This document shows positions 1 through 8,961 of a stretch of DNA of 14,586 nucleotides, in pieces. Source of the DNA: Chrysochromulina parva (lineage: Eukaryota > Haptophyta > Prymnesiales > Chrysochromulinaceae); contig PJAB01001424.1 in NCBI GenBank assembly GCA_002887195.1, forward strand, positions 1 through 14,586, written 5' to 3'. The notes beneath the pieces are model-generated. The model was not told the origin of the DNA and ran no database searches. It saw nothing but the letters and a program-made list of their open reading frames with translations. The position numbers and the translations under genes were made by a program. How positions within the stretch are numbered: the first letter of the stretch is position 1; every line of letters starts with the position of its first letter.

Positions 1-316
1 GGGCAGAAGCAGTCCGCCGGCTTCGGCACGTCCTTGGGCAGGCGATCCTTGGGGCCGGGTAAACGCCCCAGCTCCTGCGGCGGGCCCTTGCAAAAGTCCT
101 TTGGGCGTAGTTTCCAGCGGGGACGCCAATGCCGAGGCCACCCGCTCCCGAAGCTAGCGAGCGAGAGCGTGTCACGAGGAGGCAGGGAGTAGCCAACGCA
201 ACTGGGAAACGTGTCACGTGAACACGACGACAACCGGTAAAAAGACACCGGGGGGAGCCGGGACAACCGGTGCTCCGCGCTCGATCTCGCTGATTTCCTA
301 ATTCACATCGCCTCCA
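1..316. other. Left flank; possible partial exon on minus strand plus NPL4 upstream region
   Basis: No complete gene is visible here. Nucleotides 1 to about 130 read open on the minus strand with nearly all codons ending in G or C. The peptide has a plausible composition (KDFCKGPPQELGRLPG, then PKDVPKPADCFC at the edge). The plus-strand frame sharing the same wobble positions is also open, so codon bias does not settle the strand. No CAT occurs on plus in 1-300, so a minus-strand exon could not begin with ATG inside the window and would need a splice acceptor. I do not recognise the peptide. Positions 180-316 look non-coding and probably hold the NPL4 promoter and 5' UTR, including the 9-mer ACAACCGGT repeated at 230-238 and 264-272. 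Confidence 0.25.
214..221. promoter_or_regulatory. G-box palindrome upstream of NPL4
   Basis: TCACGTGA is a perfect 8-bp palindrome with a CACGTG core, about 95 bp upstream of the NPL4 ATG. CACGTG is the classic bHLH/bZIP binding core in plants and animals. Use of this copy as a promoter element is inferred only from its position; in GC-rich DNA the hexamer also occurs by chance. Confidence 0.3.
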
Positions 317-1846
317 ATGGCGCTCGGCGTCGTGCTGCTGCAAGTCACGTTGCTCACGAGCGTGGTACTCGACCCGCGCGTGCCGCGGCCGGCTGCACAG
401 CGGCCTCTTCCACTGCTTCGCTTCGTGGGCGGCGACGACGGCTCGTCGCCCATCACCATACGCGTGCGCACACGTGACGGCCTCAAGCGCGCCACGCTGC
501 CGAGCGCAGACGCGACGCTGGCCGACCTGGAGAAGGCGCTGCGGCAGGAGCACCGGCTGCCCGTGCAGCCTGGCCAGCTCTGCCGTGCGCCGGCCGGCGC
601 CGAGCCTCTGAGCGAGGCCGATGGCGCGCGTAGCCTCCGAGAGCTCGGCATTGTCCACGGCGCAATGCTCCACCTGACGGCAGCCGCGTCAGCGCCGCCA
701 CCGCCCACGTCAGACGCATCGACGACGTCCACCGGTGCCGCACGCAGCCGGCGCCGGAAGCACACGACGATGGCCAACTTTGAGGCGGAGCGCTCCCAGT
801 ATGAGGTGGTGCTCGACACCCCGAAGCCCGCGAGCTGCTCGTATGTCGCCGTCGAGCGCCAGGCGGCCAAGCGCTTCTCGGATTACCTGCTCGATCTCGA
901 GTTCGAGACGCGCCGGGTCGCGCTGCTCTTTGGACGCTGGGAGCGCGCCACCAGCCCCGACGGCAAGGGCGGCGTGCACGTTGATGTGGTCTATGAGCCT
1001 CCGCAGACGTGCAGCCCCACGGAAGTGAGCATCGATGACGACGCGGCGGGTACAGATGAGCTCATGCGCGCGCACGCGATCGCAAAGGGACTCGGGCTGA
1101 GCCTCGTAGGCGTCGCCTATGCTCACCCGCCGCGCTTCCATGCCATGGAGGCGCTCGAGCTCGCCTTCCTCGCCCGGCAGCGCGCGAAAGCCATCGAAGC
1201 TGACGTGGCCGCCGCACAGCTCTTCGTGGGGATGAGATTTCGACCGGTGTACGATGACGAGCCGCTCGATGCAGATGTGACGGCGGAGGTCTATCAGCCC
1301 ACCGAGCAGCTGTGCCAGCTCGTCCTCGAGCGCGACGTCGTGCGCAACGGCGGTGTCCTTGAGGGCAGCGGCCAGCTACGCCTTGACGCAGCCAGCAAGT
1401 TAGTGTTCAAAATCGGCGCGCAGACGCAGCCGACGGCGGACGCATCGTACTTCTTTGCACGTGTCCACGACCTCGCCAAGCCGTACGCGCCGCCCGCCGC
1501 CGGCGCGCTGCGCTGCGCCTTCCCGGCCGCCAACCGGGGCGCACCACTTCGTAAGTTCCACCTGCGCACCTTCCTTGTGAAGCAGCGCGAGGCCGGCGTG
1601 CCATTCGAAAGCACGATACGCGACTTCCAGCTCCTGCTGCATGCGAGCACGTTGCTGCCGCGCGAGGTGCTCGAGCGCACGTGCGCCGCTCTCGCCGGGA
1701 CTGGGACTACGCAGACGGTGCGCGAGAAGCGTGCCGCCGCGCTCGAAGAGGTCGAGCGACTGCTCTGTCAGGCTGCTGGGTTGGACGTTGCCGCCGCCGG
1801 CGGCGGCGCACAAGCGAACGCCGTGAGCAAGACGAAGCGTAAGTAG
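317..1846 (+). CDS. NPL4: NPL4-like Cdc48/p97 cofactor with N-terminal extension
   Basis: This is a single-exon gene of 509 residues. NPL4 pairs with UFD1 as the adaptor that brings ubiquitinated substrates to the Cdc48/p97 unfoldase. A ubiquitin-like domain begins near residue 46 (ITIRVRTRDGLKRATLP) and ends near 122 (HGAMLHLTA). The NPL4 MPN-type core runs from about 155, with LLFGRW and VVYEPPQ marking the fold. The C-terminal NPL4 region contains LRCAFPAANRG and STIRDFQLLLHAS. The Cys-rich zinc finger between the two domains in animal and yeast NPL4 is absent, as in the shorter plant-type proteins. Residues 1-45 are extra: a hydrophobic stretch (MALGVVLLQVTLLTSVVL), then an Arg/Pro-rich segment, resembling a signal peptide plus transit region. 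The C-terminus is basic (KTKRK). The start is the first ATG of the frame, in context CCAATGG. Identity is secure; compartment is open. Confidence 0.88.
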   Translation: MALGVVLLQVTLLTSVVLDPRVPRPAAQRPLPLLRFVGGDDGSSPITIRVRTRDGLKRATLPSADATLADLEKALRQEHRLPVQPGQLCRAPAGAEPLSEADGARSLRELGIVHGAMLHLTAAASAPPPPTSDASTTSTGAARSRRRKHTTMANFEAERSQYEVVLDTPKPASCSYVAVERQAAKRFSDYLLDLEFETRRVALLFGRWERATSPDGKGGVHVDVVYEPPQTCSPTEVSIDDDAAGTDELMRAHAIAKGLGLSLVGVAYAHPPRFHAMEALELAFLARQRAKAIEADVAAAQLFVGMRFRPVYDDEPLDADVTAEVYQPTEQLCQLVLERDVVRNGGVLEGSGQLRLDAASKLVFKIGAQTQPTADASYFFARVHDLAKPYAPPAAGALRCAFPAANRGAPLRKFHLRTFLVKQREAGVPFESTIRDFQLLLHASTLLPREVLERTCAALAGTGTTQTVREKRAAALEEVERLLCQAAGLDVAAAGGGAQANAVSKTKRK

Positions 1847-2149
1847 GAAGTTCCATGTTCCACTGACCGGGGGTCCAACCAAGAACCTATACCGCGCGCA
1901 CGCAGGAGCAGTTCGACCGCTGCCCACCGCATTGGCCCACCGTGCACGCCCGCGGGTGCCGCTGCCGGGCCCTTCTATCACTCTCCGTTAAGCCACGCAA
2001 CACTTCACACCGCGGGGGACCAGGCTGAGGTCCCCCTCTTGTTGAAGCCCCCCCCATCTTATAGAACGATTATCTCTGGACACTTCGTCGCTCGTGCTTC
2101 GCTGCGACGGGCTTGCTTGGCGCGTGCGGTGGCCACAGCGGCCCACAAG
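1847..2149. other. Intergenic spacer between NPL4 and YAK1
   Basis: This 303-bp tandem spacer should hold the NPL4 3' UTR and the YAK1 promoter and 5' UTR. I see no AATAAA, no RNA gene and no obvious repeat. The YAK1 frame is open upstream to about 2039 but offers only a TTG there, so the spacer is treated as non-coding up to the ATG at 2150. Confidence 0.5.
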
Positions 2150-5100
2150 ATGCAAGCTTCGAAAAGGCCCGTCGCTCCGCAGGGGCCCGTAGCGCAGCTG
2201 CAGCCGCTCGCTTTTCAGCCGCAAGCCGCCGCCGCCGCGGCCTCGGCTGGCGGCGTGGTTGCAACGGAGGGCACTGTACCCCCGACTGAATCGTCGCCGC
2301 CGACAAAGCTCAACGTCGTCAAAGCCTTGACTATGAAGCTCAGGGATACGTACCGCAAGGCGGATCCATCCCGCCCCGAGGCGGTAGATGCCGCTCCGCG
2401 CCGTGTCCTCACGCACCCCTCGTTTCCCGTCAGCAATGGGTGCGCTGCCGCCCTTAAGCCCAGCTTCCGATCCTAGGCTGCGACCCTCACGCCATGCATA
2501 CCGTGCGGCCCACAGCGGCGCCGACAATGAGCTGGGCGACCTGATCGTCGCCGTGTCGGACGCCATCTCTACGGGCACTGGCACGGAGTATGAGGTCATC
2601 GGTCATCTCGGATCGGGTGCGTGTAGCCTCGCACCCACGGACTCCTCCCCCCTGGCTCATGACCGCACACACGGGGCACCTACCTGCCGGAACTCTAGCC
2701 GCGCTCTCTGCCTCGCCAGCCCCCGCCTCGCACGCCCCCCGCCTCCTCTTCTTCCTCCTCCTCCCCCTCCTCCGCCGCCTCTCAGCCTCGGTCCTCGAGA
2801 CTCGGTCGCCTCTTGCTCGCAGGCACATTCGGGCAGGTGCTCAAGGTGAAGCAAGTGACCAACGGGGCGGTCTTTGCGCTCAAGGTCATCCGCAACCGCC
2901 GTGCCTTCCGGCGGCAGGCACAGACAGAGGTAGAGCTGCTGGAGCGCCTCAGGCTGCCTGCCGAGACCAACGCAGAGAAAGCGAAGGACAAGGAGAAGGA
3001 CAAGGAGAAGGCGAAGGAGAAGGCGGCCGCCGTTGTCGACCGCAAGGCCTTCGACGCGCGCGCGCTCGTGGTGCAGCTGTACGACCATTTTGTCTTCCAG
3101 AGCCATCTGTGCCTGCTCTTCGAGCCGCTCGGCGTCAACCTGCTCCAGCTTCTCCAGCAGAACAAGTGCATCGGCCTCTCCACCTCGCTCATACGTTACT
3201 TTTGCAAGCAGTTGCTCCAGGTGCTCACGTTGCTCTCGGACATGGGCATCTGCCACTGCGACCTGAAACCCGAGAACATCCTGCTCCAGAACCTGCAATC
3301 GCCTGCCATCAAGCTGATCGACTTTGGCTCCGCATGCTACGCGCGACAGACGGTTCACAGCTACATCCAAAGCCGCTTCTACCGTTCTCCCGAGGTGCTG
3401 CTCGGCCTACCCTACGGCTGCCCGATCGACATCTGGTCGATGGGCACGATCGTGGCGGAGCTCTTCCTCGGCCTCCCTCTCTTCCCGGGCGAGAGTGAGT
3501 ACAACCAAATTGCGCGCATCATCGCCACCCGTGGCCTGCCGCCCGACGCGATGGTCGAGGGCGCACCGCTGGGCTCACGCTTCTTTGTGCGGGTCGCCGA
3601 CGCCACGCCCACCGCCGAAGCCACGCCCACCGCCGAAGCCGCGCCCACCGCCGCAGCCACGCCCACCGACGGCGAGCGCGCCGCCGCCGCGCCCGCGTCC
3701 GCGTCTCCACCGGCCGTCGCCACTGGCGCCACGGCGGGTGAGGCTGGGGAAGCGACGCGGAGCGACGGTCGGGCGTCGTCGTGGGCGCTACGGAGCGAGA
3801 CGGCCTATTGCGCCGAGTTTGGCGGCAAGCCCACGCGCAACAAGCAGTACTTTTACTACACGCAGCTGCGCGACCTGTTCTCGCACCACCCGCCGCCCAA
3901 GCCGCCGGCCACCGAGGCGGAGGCGACGTCCGAGCGTGATCGGCGTCTCGCCATGTGCCATTTCTGTGAGGGGCTGCTGCAATATCTGCCAACCGACCGT
4001 TGGACACCTCGCCAGGCCATCCGGCATCCCTTCATCACAGGGGAGCCGTTCACTGGACAGTTCGTGCCGCCGCCGTCGATGCCGCGCAATCTCAGCAGCA
4101 ACTCATGCACCACTGGCGCCGCTGCCAGGGACGCCGCCGTCGATGCCGCCGTCGCCGCCGCCGTCTCCGCCAGCGCGTCGCCCGTCGCGACGGGTGCGGG
4201 ATCGTCCCTTCCACACTCATCGAGCACCTCGCCCTCGGGCGCGTCGCCCGTGCTGCCCCCCTCGGCGGCGCCGCCTGTGCCGGCGCCGGCGTTGGCGAGC
4301 TTGTCGCCGGTCGTCGCCCCCTCATCGGCGGTCTCGCCGCCATCATGCTCATTGGAGCTCGGCAGCGGCGGCGGCGGCAAGGCGCCGCCGATTTCCATCG
4401 CTGTCAACGTGGCGCAGCCGCCGACGCCGTCGCCGCCGCTGCCGCCGCCGAAGCCGCCGCTCGCGCCGACCAGCTCACCTGCACCCGTGCCGCCGCCGCT
4501 ACCGCCGGCGCAGGCTGTATTCACGGCGATGGGCATGCACAGCGGCGCGCCCACGGCCTCCATTGCGATCCCTGTCCAGATCGGGGCACCGAGCGGCGGC
4601 ATGCCGTACGGTGGAATGGCCGACGGCTCGCCCCCCACGCACGCGCACGCTGCCATGTTTGCTCAGTCGCCGCCTATCGGAGTGCCATTTGGCAGCGCTA
4701 ACGACGGCTACGCGTACTATGGCTCCTCACCGCCGCCTTTTGCCTATTACACCGCGTCGCCGCCGCTCTCGCTCTCGCCACCCTCGCTGCAGATGCTCCA
4801 CATGGCTATGGGTGGCTCGTCGCCGCCGCCCCCGGGCTACGGTCATCCCTCCATGGGGTACGGCCACCCGGTGCATCCTCAAGGCATGCCCCCCCACCAT
4901 CACCAGCATCCGGCGGGCGGTCCGATCCTCTTTGCGCCCTACTGCGGCGGCACGGCGTACGGCGTGCATATGAACGTTTCGCCGCCTCCCACGTACGGAG
5001 CGCCTTATGCGGGCGGTGAGCTGTCGGGAGAGCAGGCACATGACCACTTTGGACAGGAATATTGGGAGGCACACGACGCCAACAGCTCTATGCAGATGGC

Positions 5101-5251
5101 GCACTACGCCGCCGCCGCCGCCGACGCGCAGGCCGTGTACGCCTATGCCGCTCAACAGGGCGCGCTCCAGGGTGCCTATTCGCCGCCGCAGTACTACGCC
5201 CCGCAGCATGCGCCCAATTCGGCGCCGCCCATGCGCCTCTCGGTCAACATG

Positions 5252-5305
<54 letters not shown>

Positions 5306-5701
5306 AACAGCTACGGCTCCGAAGCGTTTTGGGTGATGGGTGGCGGAACCGTCGGTGGCGCGCCGCACAGTCCCAACAGCGGCAAGTCGTCGCCGCAGTC
5401 TTTGCGAAGCGGCCAAAGCGGCGGTGGCCGCCGAAACAGCTCGGGTAAGCGATCGCCGCGCGAGGGCGTCACGCCGCATTCGCCGCCCCTCGGTGTGGGA
5501 GCGGCGGGCGCTTCTCCAGGAAGGGTGGACGAGGTGGCGTACGGCGGCACGGGCGGCGGCCACGGAAGCGGGGCCCCGTCCGGCAGTGAGGCGGCGGCAG
5601 CGGCAGGCGCGCGGCCGGCGGATGGCGATCTCAACTTTGACGACCTGTTCTCACGCTCGCCGCCGCCGCCCGGGACGACGCCCGGGGCGGCGAAGGGGTG
5701 A
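2150..5701 (+). CDS. YAK1: Yak1-type DYRK family protein kinase, three exons
   Basis: Exons are 2150-2439, 2516-2616 and 2823-5701, giving 1089 residues. Yak1 kinases are Ser/Thr kinases that autophosphorylate an activation-loop Tyr and restrain growth under nutrient stress. The N-terminus carries the Yak1 lead-in (KLNVVKALTMKLRDTYR, RVLTHPSFPVSN). The Gly loop GSGTFGQV (129-136) is rebuilt only when intron 2 is removed. K151 is the ATP lysine, HCDLKPEN holds catalytic D277, DFG is 297-299, and the loop reads TVHSYIQSRFY with Tyr311. HPFITGEPFTGQF near 532 closes the domain and is diagnostic for Yak1. Insertions are a Lys/Glu run at about 178-197 and an Ala/Thr/Pro repeat from 391. The tail from about 550 is low-complexity Pro/Ser/Gly/Tyr/His-rich with an 18-Gly run at 941-958, probably disordered. 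The start is the first in-frame ATG; an upstream non-coding exon is possible. Confidence 0.9.
2440..2515 (+). other. YAK1 intron 1 (76 bp)
   Basis: The donor is GTGCGC and the acceptor CCCACAG. Splicing joins frame 2 to frame 0 and restores PVSNGGADNELGDLIVAV, which matches the Yak1 lead-in before the kinase domain. Reading through would end the upstream frame at 2476. The phase is 2: the Gly codon is split as GG|C. Confidence 0.85.
2617..2822 (+). other. YAK1 intron 2 (206 bp)
   Basis: The donor is GTGCGTG and the acceptor CTCGCAG, preceded by a long pyrimidine-rich stretch at about 2727-2790. Removal fuses HLGSG to TFGQVLKV and restores the Gly loop of the kinase. The phase is 1: the Gly codon is split as G|GC. 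Confidence 0.92.
3602..3673 (+). repeat. 18-bp minisatellite, four units, in YAK1
   Basis: Four head-to-tail 18-bp units begin at 3602, 3620, 3638 and 3656. The first two are identical and the others differ at a few positions. Each encodes a six-residue unit like ATPTAE. The array sits in-frame in the C-lobe, in the region where Yak1 proteins vary between the SRFF and YFYYTQLRDLF segments, so length change should be tolerated. Confidence 0.9.
5252..5305 (+). repeat. (GGC)18 run encoding polyglycine in YAK1
   Basis: Eighteen pure GGC codons follow ATG at 5249 and encode residues 941-958. The run is uninterrupted, so it is expected to vary in length by slippage. It lies in the low-complexity tail, where an in-frame change should be mild. 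Confidence 0.95.
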
Positions 5702-6012
5702 GGGCGCGCGTGGAAGCACTTCGTTCGGATGGAGCCACGTGGCAGTGAGATACAGATTGAGGTGAGAGGAGAGAGAGGCAGAGCAGAGAAGCGCCACGCG
5801 TGTCAGCGCGGCACCAGTGTATGATGACCTCTCGCATCTCGGACAGATCGGGATGCGCATCGTCGTTCGTCGGACCCAGAACGTAGGAGGGGAGCGCGGA
5901 CTATACTAGATTCTTGGTCATTTTTCATGTGTTCATCGGGGCCCATCCCGTCCATGTTACACCCCCACATTCACAGGCTCTACAAGTATGAACACCTGGT
6001 TAGACGGGCTAC
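5702..6012. other. Intergenic spacer between YAK1 and ARP8
   Basis: This 311-bp tandem spacer should carry the YAK1 3' UTR and ARP8 promoter. The base composition becomes less GC-rich from about 5900, with a T-rich stretch near 5917-5930. I see no consensus AATAAA, no TATA box I would defend, and no RNA gene. Confidence 0.5.
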
Positions 6013-8452
6013 ATGAGTGAGCCCGCGCCCTCTGAGCCCAAGGGGAAGGCGCGTAAGGAGGCCAAGGCGGGCAAGGCGGGCAAGGCAATCAAAGAGGCGA
6101 AGGAGTCAAATGAGCCAAAGGAACCAAAGGAGCCAAAGGTCCCGAAGGCCCCAAAGGAGTCCGGTGCATCCAAGCGCACAGCAGGCGGCGGCGGCGGCGG
6201 CTCTTCCAAGCGCAAAAAGGGTGACGATGCCGACGAAGACATGATGCGAGCAGGCACACCCGATGTCGATGAGGATGTCGATCTCGTTTCACGCACCAAC
6301 CCAGCAATCGGCGCCGCGGTGGTTGTCATCCACCCGGGCTCGACGAGCTTGCGCATTGGCCTCGGCGAGGCGCTCACGCCACGCGTGATCCCGCACTGCA
6401 TCGCCTACCGCCGCAAGGCCGTTTCTGCGCCGAGCAGCGCCAGGAGCGACGGCAGCGGCACGGCCATCGCGCAGCGTCTGGAGAGCTCGCTCGCGCCACT
6501 CGCACGCCAGCTGCGCCTTGGCGTGCAGTTCGTGGGTGAGGATTATCCACCCGTGGCGCCGAGCGCGCGCGCCCTTCCGCCATCGCGCCCACACGCATTC
6601 CTCGATGCGGCACCGAAGACGGCCGCCGCGGTTGCGGCCGCCGTCTCGACTGCAGCCGCGGCCGTGGCGGCGAGTGCGTCGGCCGCGCGCGCGCACGCCA
6701 AGATCAGCGTCGTTGGCGAGGACCCACCGCCACCGTCGTTTCTGGTTGGTGAGGCGGCACTGCTCGCGGCGCACGCGGAGCCTGACGTGTGGGAAGTTGT
6801 CTACCCGCTCGCGTGGGGTGCGCTCAACACGCATGGTACCGGCCTGTCGGAGCGGGCGCTCTACTCGGCCATCGAGCAGATCTGGCGCTGCGCCATCTGC
6901 GGCGGCGGTGGCGAGCCAGGTTTAGATGTGCGGCCCGCCGCGCTCGCGGGCACGTGTGCCGTGCTCGCGCTTCCCGATCTCTTCGACCGCCGTATGGGTG
7001 CCGAGCTGCTGCAGCTGCTCCTCGCGCCATCGGGGCTCGGTCTCAAGGCGGCGCTCGTGCATGAAGAGGCGGCGTGCGCTGCCTTCGGCGCGGGCGTCGG
7101 CTCCGCATGCGTGGTGGATGTGGGGAACCAGCGTGCCTCGGTACGCTGCTCCTGACGGCGCTCATGACCCGTCTGAGTGCCGCCGAGGCCAACTGAGTGC
7201 CCCTCCCAGTGCTTCCGATGGCCTCTGATGACTCCTCCGAATTCCTCTGATGACTTCCTGATGACTTCCTTTATGACCCCTCCGAATTCCTTCTCTTCTG
7301 ACGAAGTCCTTCCTTATGCGCTTACCCTTGCAGGTGTGCTGCATCGATGAGGGCATGCCCATGCCCGGCTGCCGCCAGATTTTGAGCTACGGTGCCGCCG
7401 ACATGGACGTATTCCTGCACACGCTGCTCCATCGGCACCGGCTGACGCCCTCGTTACCCACGGCGCTCGCGGCAGCGCCGTCATACCGTCCCGCCGTAGC
7501 GACGCAGTATGCGCTGCGCGCGCTGCGTCACGGCGGCTGCTCGCTCTTGCTCAATCACGATCCGCAGGAGACGCCGAGTGTCGACCTGCCCAATAGCGGG
7601 CTGGCACTCGGCGCGGCCCCGGTGCCCGAGGCCGCCGCCGCCTACGCGCGCGCGGCCGCCACGGCGCTCGCCACCGCGACGAGCGCCGACGCCGCGCGCA
7701 AGGCCGTCGGTGATGCGGCAGATGCAGTGGCCGCGCTCGCGCCTGTCTTTAACGAGGGTGCTTTCGCGCCAACGGCCGTTCGCGTACAGCTTGGCTCTCT
7801 CGGGCAGCTACCGCCGCTCTTGCTCTTTGCGCCGTCGGTGGCGTGGGCGCTGCAACGTGCGGTGGGCTTCGAACGGCCGCACGGCGCGACATCCGTAGGC
7901 ACGCAGGTGGACCATTCCGACGTGTTCGACGATGAATTCCTCAACGAGAGTGCCCTTGAGCGCGCACTCCCCGCCGGGATGACGCCCGCCCAGCCAAAAG
8001 AGACTTTCGTGGGCGCCGCCAACTTTGCGCCGTCGCTCACCTCACTCGGCGCTCGCCACTCGCGCGGGCTGACGCCCGAGGCATTCCTTGGGTACATGCC
8101 GCTCGACGAAGCGATCGTGCGCGCCGTCGAGCGCGGCAAGTCGACCGAGGTCAAGCGTCGGTTATACGGGACCATCCTTCTGATCGGAGGCGCTGCGCAC
8201 ACCCCCGGGCTGGCAGAATACCTCGAGTGGCGTGTGGCGTGCGGCTGGAAGCTCGCCGAGGACTCGACCGAGGGCATTGAGCGCATCGAGGTGACGAAAC
8301 TGCCCCTTGGCACCGACCCCGAATCCCTCGCGTGGCACGGCGCCGCGACGCTGCCAGAGCTCGAGAGCGGCCCAGCCCTGTGGATCCTGCGCGAAGAATG
8401 GATGCAGCGCGGCGCCCTCGCCGCGCGGGAGGTGTGCGCCTTCTCGTGGTGA
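6013..8452 (+). CDS. ARP8: Actin-related protein 8 (INO80 complex subunit), two exons
   Basis: Exons are 6013-7140 and 7334-8452, giving 748 residues. ARP8 is a nuclear actin-related protein of the INO80 chromatin remodeller, acting with ARP4 and actin in the module that senses linker DNA. The basic N-terminus (1-90) has Lys/Glu/Pro repeats (NEPKEPKEPKVPKAPKE) and KRKK, likely a nuclear signal. The actin fold starts near residue 98 with VVVIHPGSTSLRIG, the ARP8 form of the first phosphate loop. SACVVDVGNQRAS|VCCIDEG spans the splice junction. PLDEAIVRAV and YGTILLIGGAAHTPG (about 655-667) mark the second phosphate region. The end, LWILREEWMQRGALAAREVCAFSW, is the typical ARP8 C-terminus. Ala-rich segments near 200-230 and 475-500 are family-variable insertions. 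The ATG sits in context ACATGA and is the only good start. Confidence 0.92.
7141..7333 (+). other. ARP8 intron (193 bp)
   Basis: The donor is GTACGC and the acceptor CCTTGCAG. Splicing is phase 0 and restores VVDVGNQRASVCCIDEG, a conserved ARP8 block. Without splicing the frame stops at 7155. The intron contains a short-period repeat listed separately. Confidence 0.93.
7217..7291 (+). repeat. Degenerate ~11-bp TGATGACTYC repeat inside the ARP8 intron
   Basis: TGATGA occurs at 7226, 7248 and 7259, spacings of 22 and 11 bp, and a variant TTATGA follows at 7271. The 13-mer CCTCCGAATTCCT occurs at 7234-7246 and 7279-7291, and CTGATGACTTCCT at 7247-7259 and 7258-7270. The pattern reads as a decayed tandem repeat with an 11-bp unit. 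Confidence 0.8.
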
Positions 8453-8910
8453 TGTCGGGGCGAGGCATTCTCGACGCCACTGGCTCTCTGATCTACTCTG
8501 GCGCCTGCTTGGCGCCTGGGTACCCAGTCGATTGCGGCTGTGCGAGCAGAGGCTCCGGCTCTCTACGACGCGCCGGATGCGCGGCGTCGCGACAAGCGCC
8601 AAGGGTCAATCGGAAATCCACGTGTGCTCGTGTGGGGCGCGGCGAGATGGGGTAACTCGAGTGCCGCAACTTCCGACGAGGATCATCGCAGCCACTTATC
8701 AATCCGACATCGTATCGCCTACGGGATGATTTTTCCTAAGGAATCGCGGGAATCCGCAACCCGCGAGCGGTTTTGTATTTGCGTTCACAGCACGCAGCGG
8801 TGAGCGGAGGCCGGGAGGCCGGAGCGGCACCGTGGCACTGCACGGACGAGGGAAATGTATTACGAACAAGACGCGGGTCCGGGCCCGGAGTGGGTCAATA
8901 GATAGTGATC

Positions 8911-8946
8911 GCGCGACGCCTGCTGGAGACCTCCGTGGCGTCGTGC
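8911..8946. other. Two-part stem-loop in the convergent spacer
   Basis: GCGCGACGCC (8911-8920) pairs with GGCGTCGTGC (8937-8946), ten positions with one G-T wobble. Inside, GGAG (8925-8928) can pair with CTCC (8931-8934), or GGA with TCC around a 4-nt loop. The small asymmetric internal loop is TGCT/GT. A transcript end structure or small RNA element is possible; function is unknown. Confidence 0.55.
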
Positions 8947-8961
8947 AACGCCCCCCGCATT

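Noticed and set aside
2039..2149. Upstream extension of YAK1 to 2039
   Set aside because: The codon at 2039 is TTG, not ATG. The first ATG in that frame is at 2150, and the extension has no Yak1-like sequence.
3324..4973. 549-codon plus-strand open frame overlapping YAK1
   Set aside because: It is a shifted frame of the kinase gene, almost entirely Arg/Pro/Ser/Ala. The overlapping frame carries all the kinase motifs.
3856..5563. Long antisense open frames (266 and 278 codons) opposite the YAK1 tail
   Set aside because: They mirror GC-rich codon bias of the sense gene. Their products are low-complexity Gly/Ala/Thr or Arg/Ala/Val-rich with no recognisable motif.
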